Shown here: positions 45,201 to 56,941 of the stretch, one piece after another | Layout of the letters: every line of letters starts with the position of its first letter | Position numbering within the stretch: the first letter of the stretch is position 1 | Origin: Letharia columbiana | Lineage: Eukaryota > Ascomycota > Lecanoromycetes > Lecanorales > Parmeliaceae | NCBI RefSeq assembly: GCF_014066305.1 | Contig: NW_023501056.1 | Coordinates: 584,501-648,500, forward strand | Direction: 5' to 3' | DNA: 64,000 nucleotides | Position numbers and translations under genes: made by a program | The notes under the pieces: generated by a model | Database searches by the model: none | What the model saw: the letters and a program-made list of their open reading frames with translations, nothing else | What the model was told of the DNA's origin: nothing

Positions 45201-46461
45201 CCTTTTCCTGCCCTTTTAATATTGCGGGTCTGAAATCGTCTATAGCGAGGTCTGTGTCACTTTGAGACTTTCTTAGGCCGTTGGCGCTGGGGTTTGCGGT
45301 CGAAGATGTTCGCGACAATTGCTGATGCAATTGAGGCTGTTTATTTTGCTGGGTATGTCTCTGTTCCTGCGAGGAGCGTACTAGAAGGGGCTCCTCAAGA
45401 GACCCTGAAGCTTCGTCTCTGTCATGGCTCTCGCTCAGGACTTGTCGACCCTCATGCCCCGATCTGAAGGCCTCATCTGCTCGCGTGCCGGTCCCACCAG
45501 GAAAGGGATCGATATCGTTATCTGAATTTGTTCTCTGTCTCTCCTGGCCCTTTTTGATGTCATGGGAAGATTTGTTCTCTTTGAAAAGACCAAGCACGTG
45601 GCTTGATTTCCGGCTTCTGGCGTGCGAAGACGGCTCCGCATCTGCCATGGTTGCCTCAATTCTCTTTTCAACGCGGCTCTGACTGCTACGGCTAGAACTG
45701 CGATTCCTTTTCTCCTCAGAAAAAGCCTCCTCTCTTGCTCCCATAGCCGAATGACGCTCGCGACTTGGCCCAACCGGAGTCTGTACCCCCTCCTGACCCC
45801 ATGTTCCTGACATGCGTGTGCTATTTGCGATTCCGTTAGACTTGGTGCGCGGTATGCATGGCAGCGGTGTAATCTTGTTGGCAGGAGGATGGTTGTAAGC
45901 TTGCTGAGACTGTTCCAGCCAAGATCTGATGTGCGACCTGTCTTGACTGTATGAAGATGCCGGCAATTCTTGATTACACCCTGTCGGCTTATCAGGAATC
46001 TGTGTGCCGGGTTCTGAAAGAGAGCTTGAGAAGAGGCTAGTTGCTGCTCCGGAGGAAGGATATGGATATCTTTTGAAATCTAGTGGAGATGAGACTGAGC
46101 CTGAATACGGTTGATCTGGGAGATCTAATGATACCGCGGCTTCCTGTGGAATATTCTCAAGATCGGTATTGCCTAAGTTGGTGGGAGGAAGGCGCGGGGT
46201 GTTTGGGTCGCTTCCCTCATAATCATCGAGCACGCCATTGCTGCCCAGAGTATGAGGATGGCCATTCTCGTGATCGAAACTGTCTGCTATTGGTGGGATT
46301 GCGTCTGCCTCATCATGCTGAGCGAGCGCGGAGCCCGTTATCGCCTCTGGCTTCGCCTTGGATGTTGTGCTCGGAACATGATTGCTGTCACAGGCTGCCC
46401 CAAAAGACCTCACCAATTTAGGAGGTGAGGAGTTTTCTGAAGCAGGAGAAGGTTTTGACAT
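42238..46461 (-). CDS. kcs1: Inositol hexakisphosphate kinase KCS1
   Basis: Two exons: 46461-44327 and 44206-42238. A 120-nt phase-2 intron joins LLKFLPR to [12 protein letters not shown]. The product is about 1367 aa. The N-terminal 640 residues are disordered. The kinase begins at about 655 ([19 protein letters not shown]) and is split by a long insertion. The IPK signature PCVLDLKMG (PxxxDxKxG) lies near residue 1127, followed by the SSLL-type motif ([12 protein letters not shown]) and the catalytic KIVDFANC. It converts InsP6 to diphosphoinositol InsP7, a signal in phosphate sensing, vacuole biogenesis and stress. The large disordered extension is common in filamentous fungi. Confidence 0.94.
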
Positions 46462-47919
46462 GAGTTGAACATTGGCAGACGGCTTGGGAAGCCTTCATCA
46501 GTGGAGGGAGAGGGAAGGGTTGAAATTTGAAAGATATGGAAAAAGATATGATGCCTTAGGGCTCGGCGCACCAGGCGGGCGGGGAAGATCCGCAAGGATC
46601 TTGATTCCCTTTGTTGACCGCTTTTTGTTGCGACGTGTTCCTGGATTCCTTTCAAACGCTCTAATCTACACCTTTCTGGTGGCCACGTTTCTCGAGATGC
46701 CGTTCTACAGGTTGCACTGGTTGGAGGACATTGACAATCTACTCGCTCAGGATGTTTCAAGGGCAAGCCAGAGGATGCGGCGGGAGCCCGGAAAGAAGTC
46801 AGGAACATGGAGCCTGGCACCCGGAGAGTATACATCTGACCTCTGCTGCAGAGCACGGAGCCGTCTCCAGAATCAAAGTGCTCAGACTGTCTGGATCGCA
46901 TGTCAATTTTATCGCTCATGCAGAAGCCCCTGCTCCCAATAGTGCCTCGCTGCCAATCATTGCCCAACGTGCCTCGTGCTTTGTTCGCCCTTGCAGTGTC
47001 AACGTGCGCGTTGATTATTCGTGCTCCGCAAGGGGACCCTTGGACGTGTCATATAATCGTCCAAGAAGTTCCCAGTCTGTTTTCCTTGTTTGGCGCTTGG
47101 ATGATCTCTAGTAGTGACGGTATCCGTTATCAAAACGCCTCGGAGTCTGTCTTCCTTCGAGCGTGGTAACCACATGGAAAGCGCGAGCGCTTTTAGCAAG
47201 TCTAATCATAGCCATTATGGACTCAAATTAGGACGCTGGCTCTTCAGGCCATGCGGTCTGTCCAGTCTGTCTCGGACGTGCGTCGCAGTCAGATCACTTC
47301 ACGTTCACCATCCAATTTGCACCCAGGGAGCTGTTCGGGGATATAAAGCCAGGAAGGAGCTGACCATCGGGGTCGGGGCGTTCCGCGCGCTCTAGGGAAG
47401 TACTGATCTCTTGAGATTAGTGCCGACAACAATCTATAGATCTCTGAGTGAGCACGAGCTGGCTATCATCGACACCGTACTTTCTCGTCAAGCCAGGAAG
47501 CAAAATACGAAGCAGGCAAGAATCGCAGTCGTGAGCAGCTTACATTGTGACATCATTGATTGGATCAACAACGCAGAGCAACAACGAGTTGACATGCGGA
47601 GGCCACCGAAGAAGTCCCGCAATTATATAAGGAAGTATAACACAAATGCGTCAAAATATCGTTGGTGCTCATGGAGAAGTGGCACTTGGAGGGCCAGAGA
47701 GCAGTAATACGAGCGAGACGAGGCTCTCGCAGCAGCAAATCCGTGGGTATCATTGCAAGGCGTCCAGAGCCCACGTTCTAAGCGGCTGTGACGTTTAAAC
47801 TTTTCTAACTTCAATCTTCGCTCGCCCTCTGGACAAATACTGATCGTTGTGAATCTTCCGCAACAACACAGCCTTTTCTTTCCTCAATCCATCTTAATCA
47901 TCAGACTTCCCATGATCCT
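46462..47919. other. Intergenic, KCS1 upstream region
   Basis: No gene was found in 1.46 kb. Open frames on both strands lack domains. It should contain the KCS1 promoter and leader and the 3' end of the SmF gene. Confidence 0.4.
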
Positions 47920-48487
47920 CTATCCCTCCATCGACACGTCCTCCTGCTTCGCACCTTTCCCACCTGATATCCAAAGAACGTTGTTGCACCTAGATACTCA
48001 ACGAATCAGCACTTATACTTCATCTCCTCAACGCGCCTTGGCCCCCATCAAGCTTCCTAGCTTACCGTATCAGGACCTGCCCCAAAGTACCTGTGCTTTT
48101 GCCATCAATGAACTCTTCTGTATTCGACAGCTGGATGTTCATGTACGAGTCGACGCTTATTAGGCGACCGTGATATTCGGTCTGGCCCCATTTGAGACGG
48201 ATTATGACTGGCTCGTTGACTCTGTAGATGAGCGGGACCGTTAGCCGGTAGTCTCGACATACGCGCAAGGGCCTTATGTCAAGACATAGATTGGGACCTA
48301 AACACAAATCGACATCCAGGCCACATAGATCCTGAGGGAGGTCAGTGCGAAGTAGACCTACAGTGACTGCAGCATGGGCCGCGGGTTGACTGGGACTGAC
48401 TGTGTCCAGTCAGCGATCGGACCCAAAGCGCATATTCTAGGAAGAAGGTGTCCAAGCCGAGAAGATTGATAGGAAACTTACTGCCAT
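47920..48487 (-). CDS. smf1: Sm protein F (core snRNP)
   Basis: Four exons: 48487-48482 (ATGGCA only), 48399-48362, 48221-48066 and 47989-47920. Introns are 82, 140 and 76 nt. The product is 89 aa, the normal SmF size. It reads [15 protein letters not shown], then [18 protein letters not shown] (Sm1) and [14 protein letters not shown] (Sm2), joined by [17 protein letters not shown], which is specific to SmF. SmF belongs to the heptameric ring on spliceosomal U snRNAs. Every junction restores the family sequence. The initiating exon has only six coding bases, and no single frame covers the protein. Confidence 0.93.
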
Positions 48488-48751
48488 TCCGTAGAGACAG
48501 ACAATTGTTTGACCGGTGTGCTGCAAAGATTTGGTGCTGGCTTCTGCTAGAAGCCCGGAGGATGGTTTGGCCGATCCCGAAATGACGCGCGGTTATTTTA
48601 GGCGAGAGCATACTTTAGGCTTCCCACCTACTTTATGTATCGCATACAGCAAACAGCGATGGACATGAGGCAGCATCTTGTTGTTTTCTCCCCAGACGAC
48701 TGAGGTAAGAGATTTGGTTTTGAAAAGCTTCAGGCAACGATCTGAGCGATC
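48488..48751. promoter_or_regulatory. Divergent promoter of SmF and ARP3
   Basis: Only 264 bp separate the two start codons, so promoter elements must overlap or be shared. I see no diagnostic motif. Confidence 0.45.
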
Positions 48752-50332
48752 ATGGCATCGCAAACGCCGGCCGTTGTCATCGACAAGTAAGCGTCAGGCA
48801 TGCCTACAACTTTGCCAGAGTCCAATATGCTAATATTGGATCAGTGGTACAGGTTTCTCAAAGCTGGGTATGTATCTTCAGTTACAAGACTAGCACAATC
48901 TGCGCTGGTTCTGATGTATACTAGGCTTTGCGGGCAATGATTCTCCTTCCTTCGTTTTTCCAACAGCAATAGCAACAAAAGGCGGTCCTGGAGGAGCTGG
49001 TGGCTCTGGGTCTGGAAGACCCGCCGTTGCAAACAAGCCCTCGTTCCTTACTGGGGGAACAGGTTCTGGTGGTGCCTTGTCTTCGAAGAGGGGTACTGAG
49101 GATCTGGATTTCTTCATTGGAGACGAGGCATTGGCTGCAGCGAGTGGGCCTGGTATGAGAAATATACTGGATGGCGCTCGGCCCTGAACTGACTCCAGTA
49201 GGCTATGGCATACATTATCCTGTAAGGCATGGACAAGTTGAAAACTGGGTTGGTCTCCCCAACATTGGCGCCGGGATGCACCAGCTGACATATGTAGGAT
49301 TACATGGAGCGCTTCTGGTCCAACTCAATCTTCAAATACCTTCGCGTCGAACCAGAAGACCACTACTTCTTACTCACGGAACCTGTTCGTCCCTTCTGCC
49401 TATAACAACATGCTACCACTAACAACGTATAGCCATTGAACCCACCCGAAAATCGAGAGAATACCGCAGAGATCATGTTTGAGTCTTTCAATTGCGCCGG
49501 TCTCTACATTGCCGTGCAAGCTGTCCTTGCGCTGGCAGCCTCGTGGACATCTTCCAAGGTCTCAGATCGTTCGTTGACCGGCACTGTTATTGACTCAGGA
49601 GATGGAGTAACGCATGTCATACCGGTAGCAGAAGGATATGTTATCGGCAGCTCCATCAAGAGCATACCTATCGCAGGCCGAGACATCACATACTTTGTAC
49701 AATCCCTGCTCCGAGACCGTGGGGAAGCAGACAGCAGCTTGAAGACCGCGGAGAGGGTCAAAGAGGAATACTGTTACGTATGTCCAGATATAGTCAAGGA
49801 ATTTTCAAGGTTCGACCGGGAGCCAGATCGATTCCTAAAACACACGGTCACCTCGCCAAATGGACGAAGCGTTACCGTGGACGTCGGGTATGAGCGTTTT
49901 CTGGCCCCTGAGATCTTCTTCAACCCCGAAATCTATTCCTCCGACTTTCTCACACCGCTACCTACGGTTGTCGATGGGGTCATTCAATCGTCGCCAATCG
50001 ATGTCAGGAGAGGTCTCTACAAGAACATCGTGCTCTCAGGTGGCTCCACCCTGTATAAAGATTTCGGCAGACGATTACAACGGGATATCAAGCATATGGT
50101 GGACGCGAGAATTCGAGCATCCGAAGTCCGAAGTGGCGGAAAGAAGAGCGGTGGTCTGGAAGTGCAGGTTGTGACGCATAAGAGGCAACGGCATGGCCCA
50201 TGGTTTGGAGGAAGCTTGCTGGGGCAGACCCCTGAGTTCAGGAGTTACTGTCATACCAAAGCAGAATATGATGAGATTGGGCCAAGCATCGTGAGAAGGT
50301 TCAACCTGATCGGAGGGCCTGGCAGTACGTGA
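48752..50332 (+). CDS. arp3: Actin-related protein 3 (Arp2/3 complex)
   Basis: Six exons: 48752-48786, 48845-48867, 48925-49152, 49199 (or 49202)-49248, 49298-49384 and 49433-50332. The product is about 440 aa. The N-terminus [18 protein letters not shown] is the actin-fold phosphate loop. [40 protein letters not shown] and [18 protein letters not shown] are characteristic, and the C-terminus ends in NLIGGPGST. Arp3 nucleates branched actin filaments at endocytic sites. The glycine-rich insert [14 protein letters not shown] (about residues 40-55) is the fungal-type Arp3 insert. The acceptor of intron 3 is a tandem CAGTAG, so proteins with SGPVGYG or SGPGYG could both be made. Confidence 0.95.
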
Positions 50333-51042
50333 TATTGTGCGATAGCTATGCTTAGCGTGTATAACATGAAGCAAAGTGGGGTTCGCCATTCTTTCACGAC
50401 CAACTAAATCGCATCTTCCATTGTGTGTGCGGTCCCAGTCGATGTTCGTTGAACGCAGCTTCCCATATGTTGTAAGCCTAGTCCCCTAGGTGTTCATTCT
50501 CCGGCGGAGAAAGTACCCCGCAACCCCCATTTGGGCGCATAGAAACGTATGGGCTCAACGGACTTCCAGCTTCGATTCTAACATGATTATCATCAGGGAA
50601 GTGCCTCTAAATGTCTGCCATATGAGTAATTACTAGTTGATTCCTTTGAGCCCAGTGAAGGTTGCTCTCGAATCCCGCCACCGGACCCCACCGCAAGCTC
50701 GGCCGAACCCCTGTCATTGAATTAGTGAGCAACGACATAGGTACCCTCGTACCTCCATTTTCAGACATTCCAGGGGAATCACTACCTGTGTACCTTTCTT
50801 CTACATCAACTTCAGTCTGATCTCATAACGACGTCTAGCTAGTTCTACACTTTACGATCCTTACCCACTCGGCCATCCAGCCAAGTCCATACCAATCATG
50901 GGTCCACCAACACATTGATCTACATTCCTCCACAACCAGATCCAGAGAAAATTCTTAAACAAAACCACCTAATACATCTACGGCACTCGAGACACAACCA
51001 ACCCCTGTACAGCTTCGACATTGAGTGGATCCGCCGGCCACA
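50333..51042. other. Intergenic, kinase promoter and leader
   Basis: About 710 bp without coding signals. The last 200 bp are rich in ACAACC/CATCTAC pyrimidine-adenine tracts typical of fungal leaders. Confidence 0.4.
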
Positions 51043-53203
51043 ATGACTCAGCTCTTCAGCTCTTCATCCTCGAGTTCCTCCGCGATGCACAATGAGAAAC
51101 GGAACCTTTCTGGCATGTCGAGCTCCTCACGGCAGACGAATGGCACAAAAGATTTTCCTCAGAGAATTAAGAATTTTTTTCGCATCACCAGTTCGGGAAG
51201 CAACACTGTTATCGGCACTGACGGCCTTCCGACCCCCAAGTCCGAGACAAAGTCCTTTAGACAATCACGCTTTCTCGGTGGTATAACTCGCAATAGGTCA
51301 CAGACAGTAGCCAGTGAAGGAGATCCTTTGGAGAACGGCATGTCGCCCACGGCGCTGGCGAACCCCTATTTTGCTCACCAAGGACCCCCCACATTGAGAC
51401 ATCACAATGACAGCAGCGTGCCTCCTTCGCCACCAGATACACCTGTTCATACAAAGGTGGAAGCTGTGAGCGGTGCGAATGATCAGGCCACAGCAGCAGG
51501 GAAGGAAGAGCTGGCTCGACAATTACGACGAGTGGCATCTGCTCCCAATGCTCAAGGGCTGTTTCAGAGCTCAAAACACAATGAGAGACCATCATCAGCG
51601 GGGTTAGGGAAGGAACCGCTGGCGCAGAATGGAGAAGATTCGTCACTAAGCATGGCGGACCACAACAAAGGTCATCTGTTACCTGTACCAAATGCGGATG
51701 GCAAGCTACCTTCTCCGGGACAATTACGGCAATCGATAGCGTTTCGGAGAACATACAGCTCAAACTCGATAAAAGTTAGAGAAGTGGAGGTTGGACCTGC
51801 AAGCTTTGACAAAATCAAGTTAATCGGCAAGGGAGACGTAGGGAAGGTATACCTTGTCCGCGAGAAACGGTCAAGTCGATTGTATGCCATGAAGGGTACG
51901 CAAGAGTTCTATTCTGGAGGCTCAACGCTCTACTGACATTGAGGCAGTCTTAAGCAAGAAAGAGATGATCAAGAGGAACAAGATCAAGCGTGCACTGGCA
52001 GAGCAAGAAATCTTGGCTACCAGTAATCATCCGTTCATTGTCACCTTGTACCACTCGTTTCAGTCAGAGGATCATCTTTATCTTTGCATGGAGTATTGCA
52101 GTGGAGGGGAGTTTTTTAGAGGTCAGTTGGAGATGTGATTTTTAGAAACCAAAGCTAATGGATGTAGCACTGCAAACACGGCCAGGGAAATGCATTCCGG
52201 AGGACGATGCTCGTTTCTACGCAGGCGAAGTCACGGCAGCACTCGAATATCTACATTTGATGGGCTTCATATATCGAGACCTAAAGCCCGAAAGTCAGTC
52301 GCGTATATTCCCTCACAGGAGCTGCAAGCTGACAACGATAGACATCCTGTTACATCAGTCTGGCCACATCATGTTGTCAGACTTTGACCTTTCGAAACAG
52401 TCTGGCCCTGACGGCGCCCCGAAAATGATCATCGGCCGCAACGGTGCCACTCCGACCTCCCTACCCACAATCGACACCAAATCCTGCATAGCAAATTTCC
52501 GAACCAACTCTTTCGTCGGTACAGAAGAATACATTGCACCAGAGGTCATTAAAGGTTGCGGTCACACAAGTGCAGTGGACTGGTGGACGCTTGGGATACT
52601 GGTGTATGAAATGCTCTTCGGCACCACACCATTCAAGGGCAAAAGCCGGAATCAAACATTCGCCAACATTCTCCGCGATGACGTGCCATTCCCAGAACAT
52701 TCCGGTGCTCCGCAAATATCGCAGTATGTCCCCATATTCTCCCCTTTGGCTCAAAATCCAAGGTCAGGTGCTGACCCTATGCTTCTAGCCTCTGCAAGTC
52801 TCTCATCCGCAAACTCCTCATTAAAGATGAGCTCCGCCGCATCGGTTCCCGCGCCGGCGCGTCCGACGTGAAAACGCACCCATTTTTTCGCTCAACTCAA
52901 TGGGCTCTCCTCCGTCACATGAAACCCCCCATGATTCCTCACCAAGGCCGTGCTATTGACACTGTAAACTTCCGAAACGTCAAAGAGTCGAATAGCAGTA
53001 TGGACATGGGTACTGGGACAGGCCTAGGCGGAGGCGTTAGCAAGGATGGCATGCTGGGCGTACCGGGAAGTGCGCTGAAGGGCGTACCGCTGGATAGCGG
53101 TATTGCGACGCCGGCAGGGGAGATAGCGGATCCGTTTGAGGAGTTCAATAGTGTTACGTTGCATCATGATGACGATGATGGGGGAGGAGGGAGAAGAAGA
53201 TGA
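51043..53203 (+). CDS. nrc-2: AGC kinase, NRC-2/Fpk1 (KIN82) type
   Basis: Five exons: 51043-51895, 51948-52121, 52168-52293, 52342-52723 and 52789-53203. The product is about 649 aa, near N. crassa NRC-2. The serine-rich N-terminus is disordered. The kinase domain (from about residue 247) has the glycine loop [16 protein letters not shown] lysine, catalytic IYRDLKPEN and the DFDLS variant of DFG typical of this AGC subgroup, then [13 protein letters not shown]. An insertion between DFDLS and the activation segment is also typical. Fungal relatives phosphorylate flippases to control membrane asymmetry and polar growth; NRC-2 represses conidiation. Intron 3 (48 nt) has no in-frame stop, so retention would insert 16 residues inside the catalytic loop. 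Confidence 0.93.
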
Positions 53204-54988
53204 TGAATGCGCTAGGTCCATGCGGGAGTATACAGGGACCGTGGAAAGGGAGTTTGCCCGTTTAGCGTAGCAATCATATGTATGAGACTGCCCTCTCTAT
53301 CACGTGATGAACGGGTATTAGGGTCTTTGTTTGGCAGGAAAATCACACGCAATTGCAAAGCTAAAAAAGGGGTTTCTCACGAACAACGCTCCGCATCTGC
53401 AAGCCCGGCATCTCACTCCTGGCAGCAGCACCACCCTGGGCGATCCAGGAGATAATGAATTACACATGAGTAAGCGTCCGAAGATTGAGGATCACTGTGG
53501 TGGAGTATGGCATTGAACAGGTTCGCTTCCTCAATGACCGTACTAGCTTCGTCGACTTCAACAATGCTTTGGATCTGCTACCCGAAAGTGTATGGATCCC
53601 CACGAGGTACAGTTGACAAAGCTTCCTTCAAAACACTCTCAAGACAAGCTCCCAGCTCACGAAGCTCCAGCCAGGCGTGTCCCAAGGCGTCGAGCATTGG
53701 ACAGAGACCACAACCCGTAAAACATATCCACAGGATTTGACCATCTGTTCCCTGGCATTGGTCACGGGTTGGACCGCTGATCTAAAAATATAACGTGAGC
53801 AGTCTTCAGGTATCGTCAGGTGATCGTCCTTCTACCTGAAGTGCCTCCATTTACGCTGGAGTACTTCGCATTCTGCTCCCCTCGGTCTTTTGTATCTCCT
53901 GTGACGAGAAAGTGACGGTATTGTTCATGCTCTTGGTGAAAGCGTTTCATCGTCCGCTTCTCCAGAGTGTTTACGCCCCTGTGGTCTGGCCGTTGTCATG
54001 AGAAGTACGGTTGGCTTGCGCGAGCTGGCAGGTCCAGGGCCTGGGAGCCTCCGACTCATCAATGATGGGGGTCAGACAGGGAGTGAGAGCACCTTAGGCC
54101 ATATTGAATGCAGTGGAAGAGGCAAAATGTCGCAAATAATGTCCGGATAACAGAGTACGACTCGAAGTGCTGGTTGAATCCGTGTATATGGAAGAGCAGA
54201 TTTGCTCGAGACGCACGCATGCTTGTCGTGCAATCACTCGGCTTAAGTCGATCAAGGAGGCCTGCAATCATTCTCACTGTTTGAGAGGCCCTCCTTCTTA
54301 GCCCACACTCCCGGTTCGGCTTATACTCCGCATGCTGGGCCAATCGTTGCTTTTGCATGAGCGGACTTCAGATCCATGAGGCAGTCCATGCCTAGTGGAG
54401 GGCTTTTAGGTCAGATTTGAGAGGGTCTCCAACTTTGCTTGAACCTCGCAACTGGAAAGCCCCCCACGATTGGGAGTAGAGTATCAGTCCTGATCAGATG
54501 AATACAATCGCTCATTAAACAAGACAGGTGCGCGGCGATGCGGCTCACAAGTTTCTGGCCTCTGTATGAAGGGTGGGCCCGGAACTTGTGCGATTGGCCA
54601 ATTGAAGAAAGAGGCTTAGAAGAGACCCTCAATCCCAGCCTCTCCAGACGATGTCTCTTGTGCATACGGGTTAAATACGAACTAACCCGTCGCAGTCTCC
54701 TTCCGCTTCAGATTCTCGACAGCCTTGCAGGCCTCTTGCGAGTATTTCACGGTCGATTTCGTGACGTTCTTCTAGAAATTTCCATGAGCAGCCACGTGTC
54801 TAGCGACCTCACTCCGATTACATAAGCAGCTGGCTAGCTTGCTATTGTTCAAATATGAACACTTTCTGCCTCAGGATTTACTTGTAGTCACGTCGCCGGC
54901 CATCGGCGAAATCTCTGAGGTGTCAGGTGAGACAATTGGACTTCTGCCAAACTTATCACATCTCCAACTATTCCATCTCAACTCAGAA
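53204..54988. other. Intergenic, no gene seen
   Basis: About 1.8 kb with only short unsupported frames on both strands (for example plus 53331-53516 and 54538-54825, minus 54059-54358). No repeat or RNA gene was recognised. Confidence 0.4.
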
Positions 54989-56512
54989 ATGGCATCCGAA
55001 GATCCTAACCCCGATTCGGACTCAGATCCGCATCAAGCCCCAACTTTGGCATTGAAACAAGCTCTATGCTTTTTCTGCTGGGACGTATCCTCCAATCTCA
55101 GTCGATGCAACGCTTGCAAACGGGTCTCATACTGCTCAGCAAAGTGCCAAAAGCAAGACTGGAACAGGAATCACAAGAAAATCTGCAAGAAACTTGTTGC
55201 TTTGAACAAGCAGAAGGGATATGTACCCTCAGCTGGCAGGTATTGGAATGACTACTATGACGAGCAGGTACATTAATTGGCAAGACGAGCGAGCAGGTTC
55301 TGAGACACTTTACAGGTGCTAGACTTCTTAGGATCTGGTAATCTGAGTCCTAGTGAACTTGGAAGATTGGTTGGGTATGTCCATTCTCCCGTCACCGATG
55401 AAACCGATCGCCAACAAGCCTGGGCACTATTACCATATTATATTAACGTCGGAGAAATTCTTAAGCTGACACTTACAGTTAGCTACGAACCATATTGCTA
55501 TCATTGCTACAGAAGAGAGTCTCAACTTGAAGATGGGGCGAAGTTGAACGCCTGCCAATACTGCTTTCTCACCTCATTCTGCCCCTCCTGCCAGCAAACA
55601 CATCCTTCAGCGGAGTGCGCCACCTTGCAAGATATTGCGGCCGACGACAAGATTATTGTAGATCTCCGCCGGCGAACGGGAAAGAGCTCGACCATTTCTT
55701 TCACCAAATTTCCCAGAAAACAACATTTTTTACTCTCTTCCGCAAAGGACTGGTATGACTACTACACGAGGCTCTCAGACATGGGTGGCTTCAGGTCCAA
55801 AATGAACCGAGATCTGAAGTACCTCGCAAACGACCCCAAAGAACGAGAATTCGTCGAATATATGAGATGCGGTACTAACACGACAACAATTCAACTTACC
55901 TTAATCGCTGCCTTGGAGGCGGCGATACCCAATGTCAGCACTCGGGGTTCGATCAACCTTCACATTATAGGCGCAGCTGGAGCTGAATTTGCCTCTGTTC
56001 CTGCATTCGAGGAGCTATTGCACTTTCTACCATCGCTGACTGCCCTTCGGTTATCTTTCGTGGGTCTGAATGTGCTCGAGGACCTTAAACACGACACAGA
56101 AACCCAGAATCCACACACACTTCAGTGCTGCACCACGTGTACCAAGATGGGACGGACGATTTCCATTACCACCTGGAGAGGTCCATATCACGCATACGTC
56201 GATACCGAATTCTACAAGACGCCAGATCTAGCAGCAGCCTTCCACTCAGGGTTTTCGGTAGACGAACAAGCGGACTGGTATCCAACCATCAAGTATCTTG
56301 CACATGCTCCACATCCAACACTCCTTACTGCGGCCAGATACTTTGAGATTCAGGGACATATGGGAGTTTGGAAGAATCTGGGGGCTGAATTTGTGAAGAA
56401 CGCTGAATTAAATAAGTGGAAGGGGATGTCTCCTTCGCTTGCAGTCTGTGGGGACAAGCCGAACGAGGTCGTCTATCAAAATTATTGGTGGTATATCGTG
56501 AAACAAAGGTAA
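54989..56512 (+). CDS. MYND zinc-finger protein, MSS51-like
   Basis: Two exons: 54989-55267 and 55316-56512, with a 48-nt phase-0 intron. The product is about 491 aa. Residues about 28-66 form a MYND finger: CFFC, C-NAC, YCSAKCQKQDW, then H and C in NRNHKKICKK. A second cysteine set lies at about 155-195 (CYHCYRRES, CQYCFLTSFCPSCQQTH). The C-terminal half (RGSINLHIIGAAGAEF, LRLSFVGLN, GPYHAYVDTEFYKTPDLAAAFHSGF in parts) resembles the C-terminal domain of MSS51-like and zinc-finger MYND proteins of fungi. Yeast Mss51 is a mitochondrial COX1 translation activator, but no presequence is visible here, so that role should not be transferred. Confidence 0.8.
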
Positions 56513-56941
56513 TTGGGAAATATGAAGGGTTATTGTGTGGAAGGAACGAGAATGGACTTGTCAAGGGAGGCTGCCACCTAGCGAGTCTTGATGTGAAATT
56601 CAGAGCAGATGTATGACGCCTTACCAACGGATCCCCGCAAACTCATTTCGCGCCCAATATTGTATAGAGTGACTGATTCAATTTCGGCGGCACCAGCGCC
56701 TGATGCCGGATCTCACTGATTGGGAAGCTCAAGAAGTGGCTGATCTGGAGAGTTGTGGAATAAGGGTTTGAATGGGTTGATAAACAATTTTGCAACTATT
56801 AGTATCACTTTCGAAGACCTATCATCCAAGATCGCTTCGCAATGTAATCCGAATGATCAGAGGTATAATAACAATCTGACTTTTCCTCCTCGGTGGTGCA
56901 ACGTTCCCTTTCGCCACTTTCTTGCTCGTCCCTCATATCCA

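Noticed and set aside
45435..45773. Alternative minus frame within KCS1 exon 1
   Set aside because: Shadow frame inside a disordered coding region; the main frame is continuous.
50075..50389. Minus-strand frame overlapping the ARP3 3' end
   Set aside because: Antisense shadow of ARP3.
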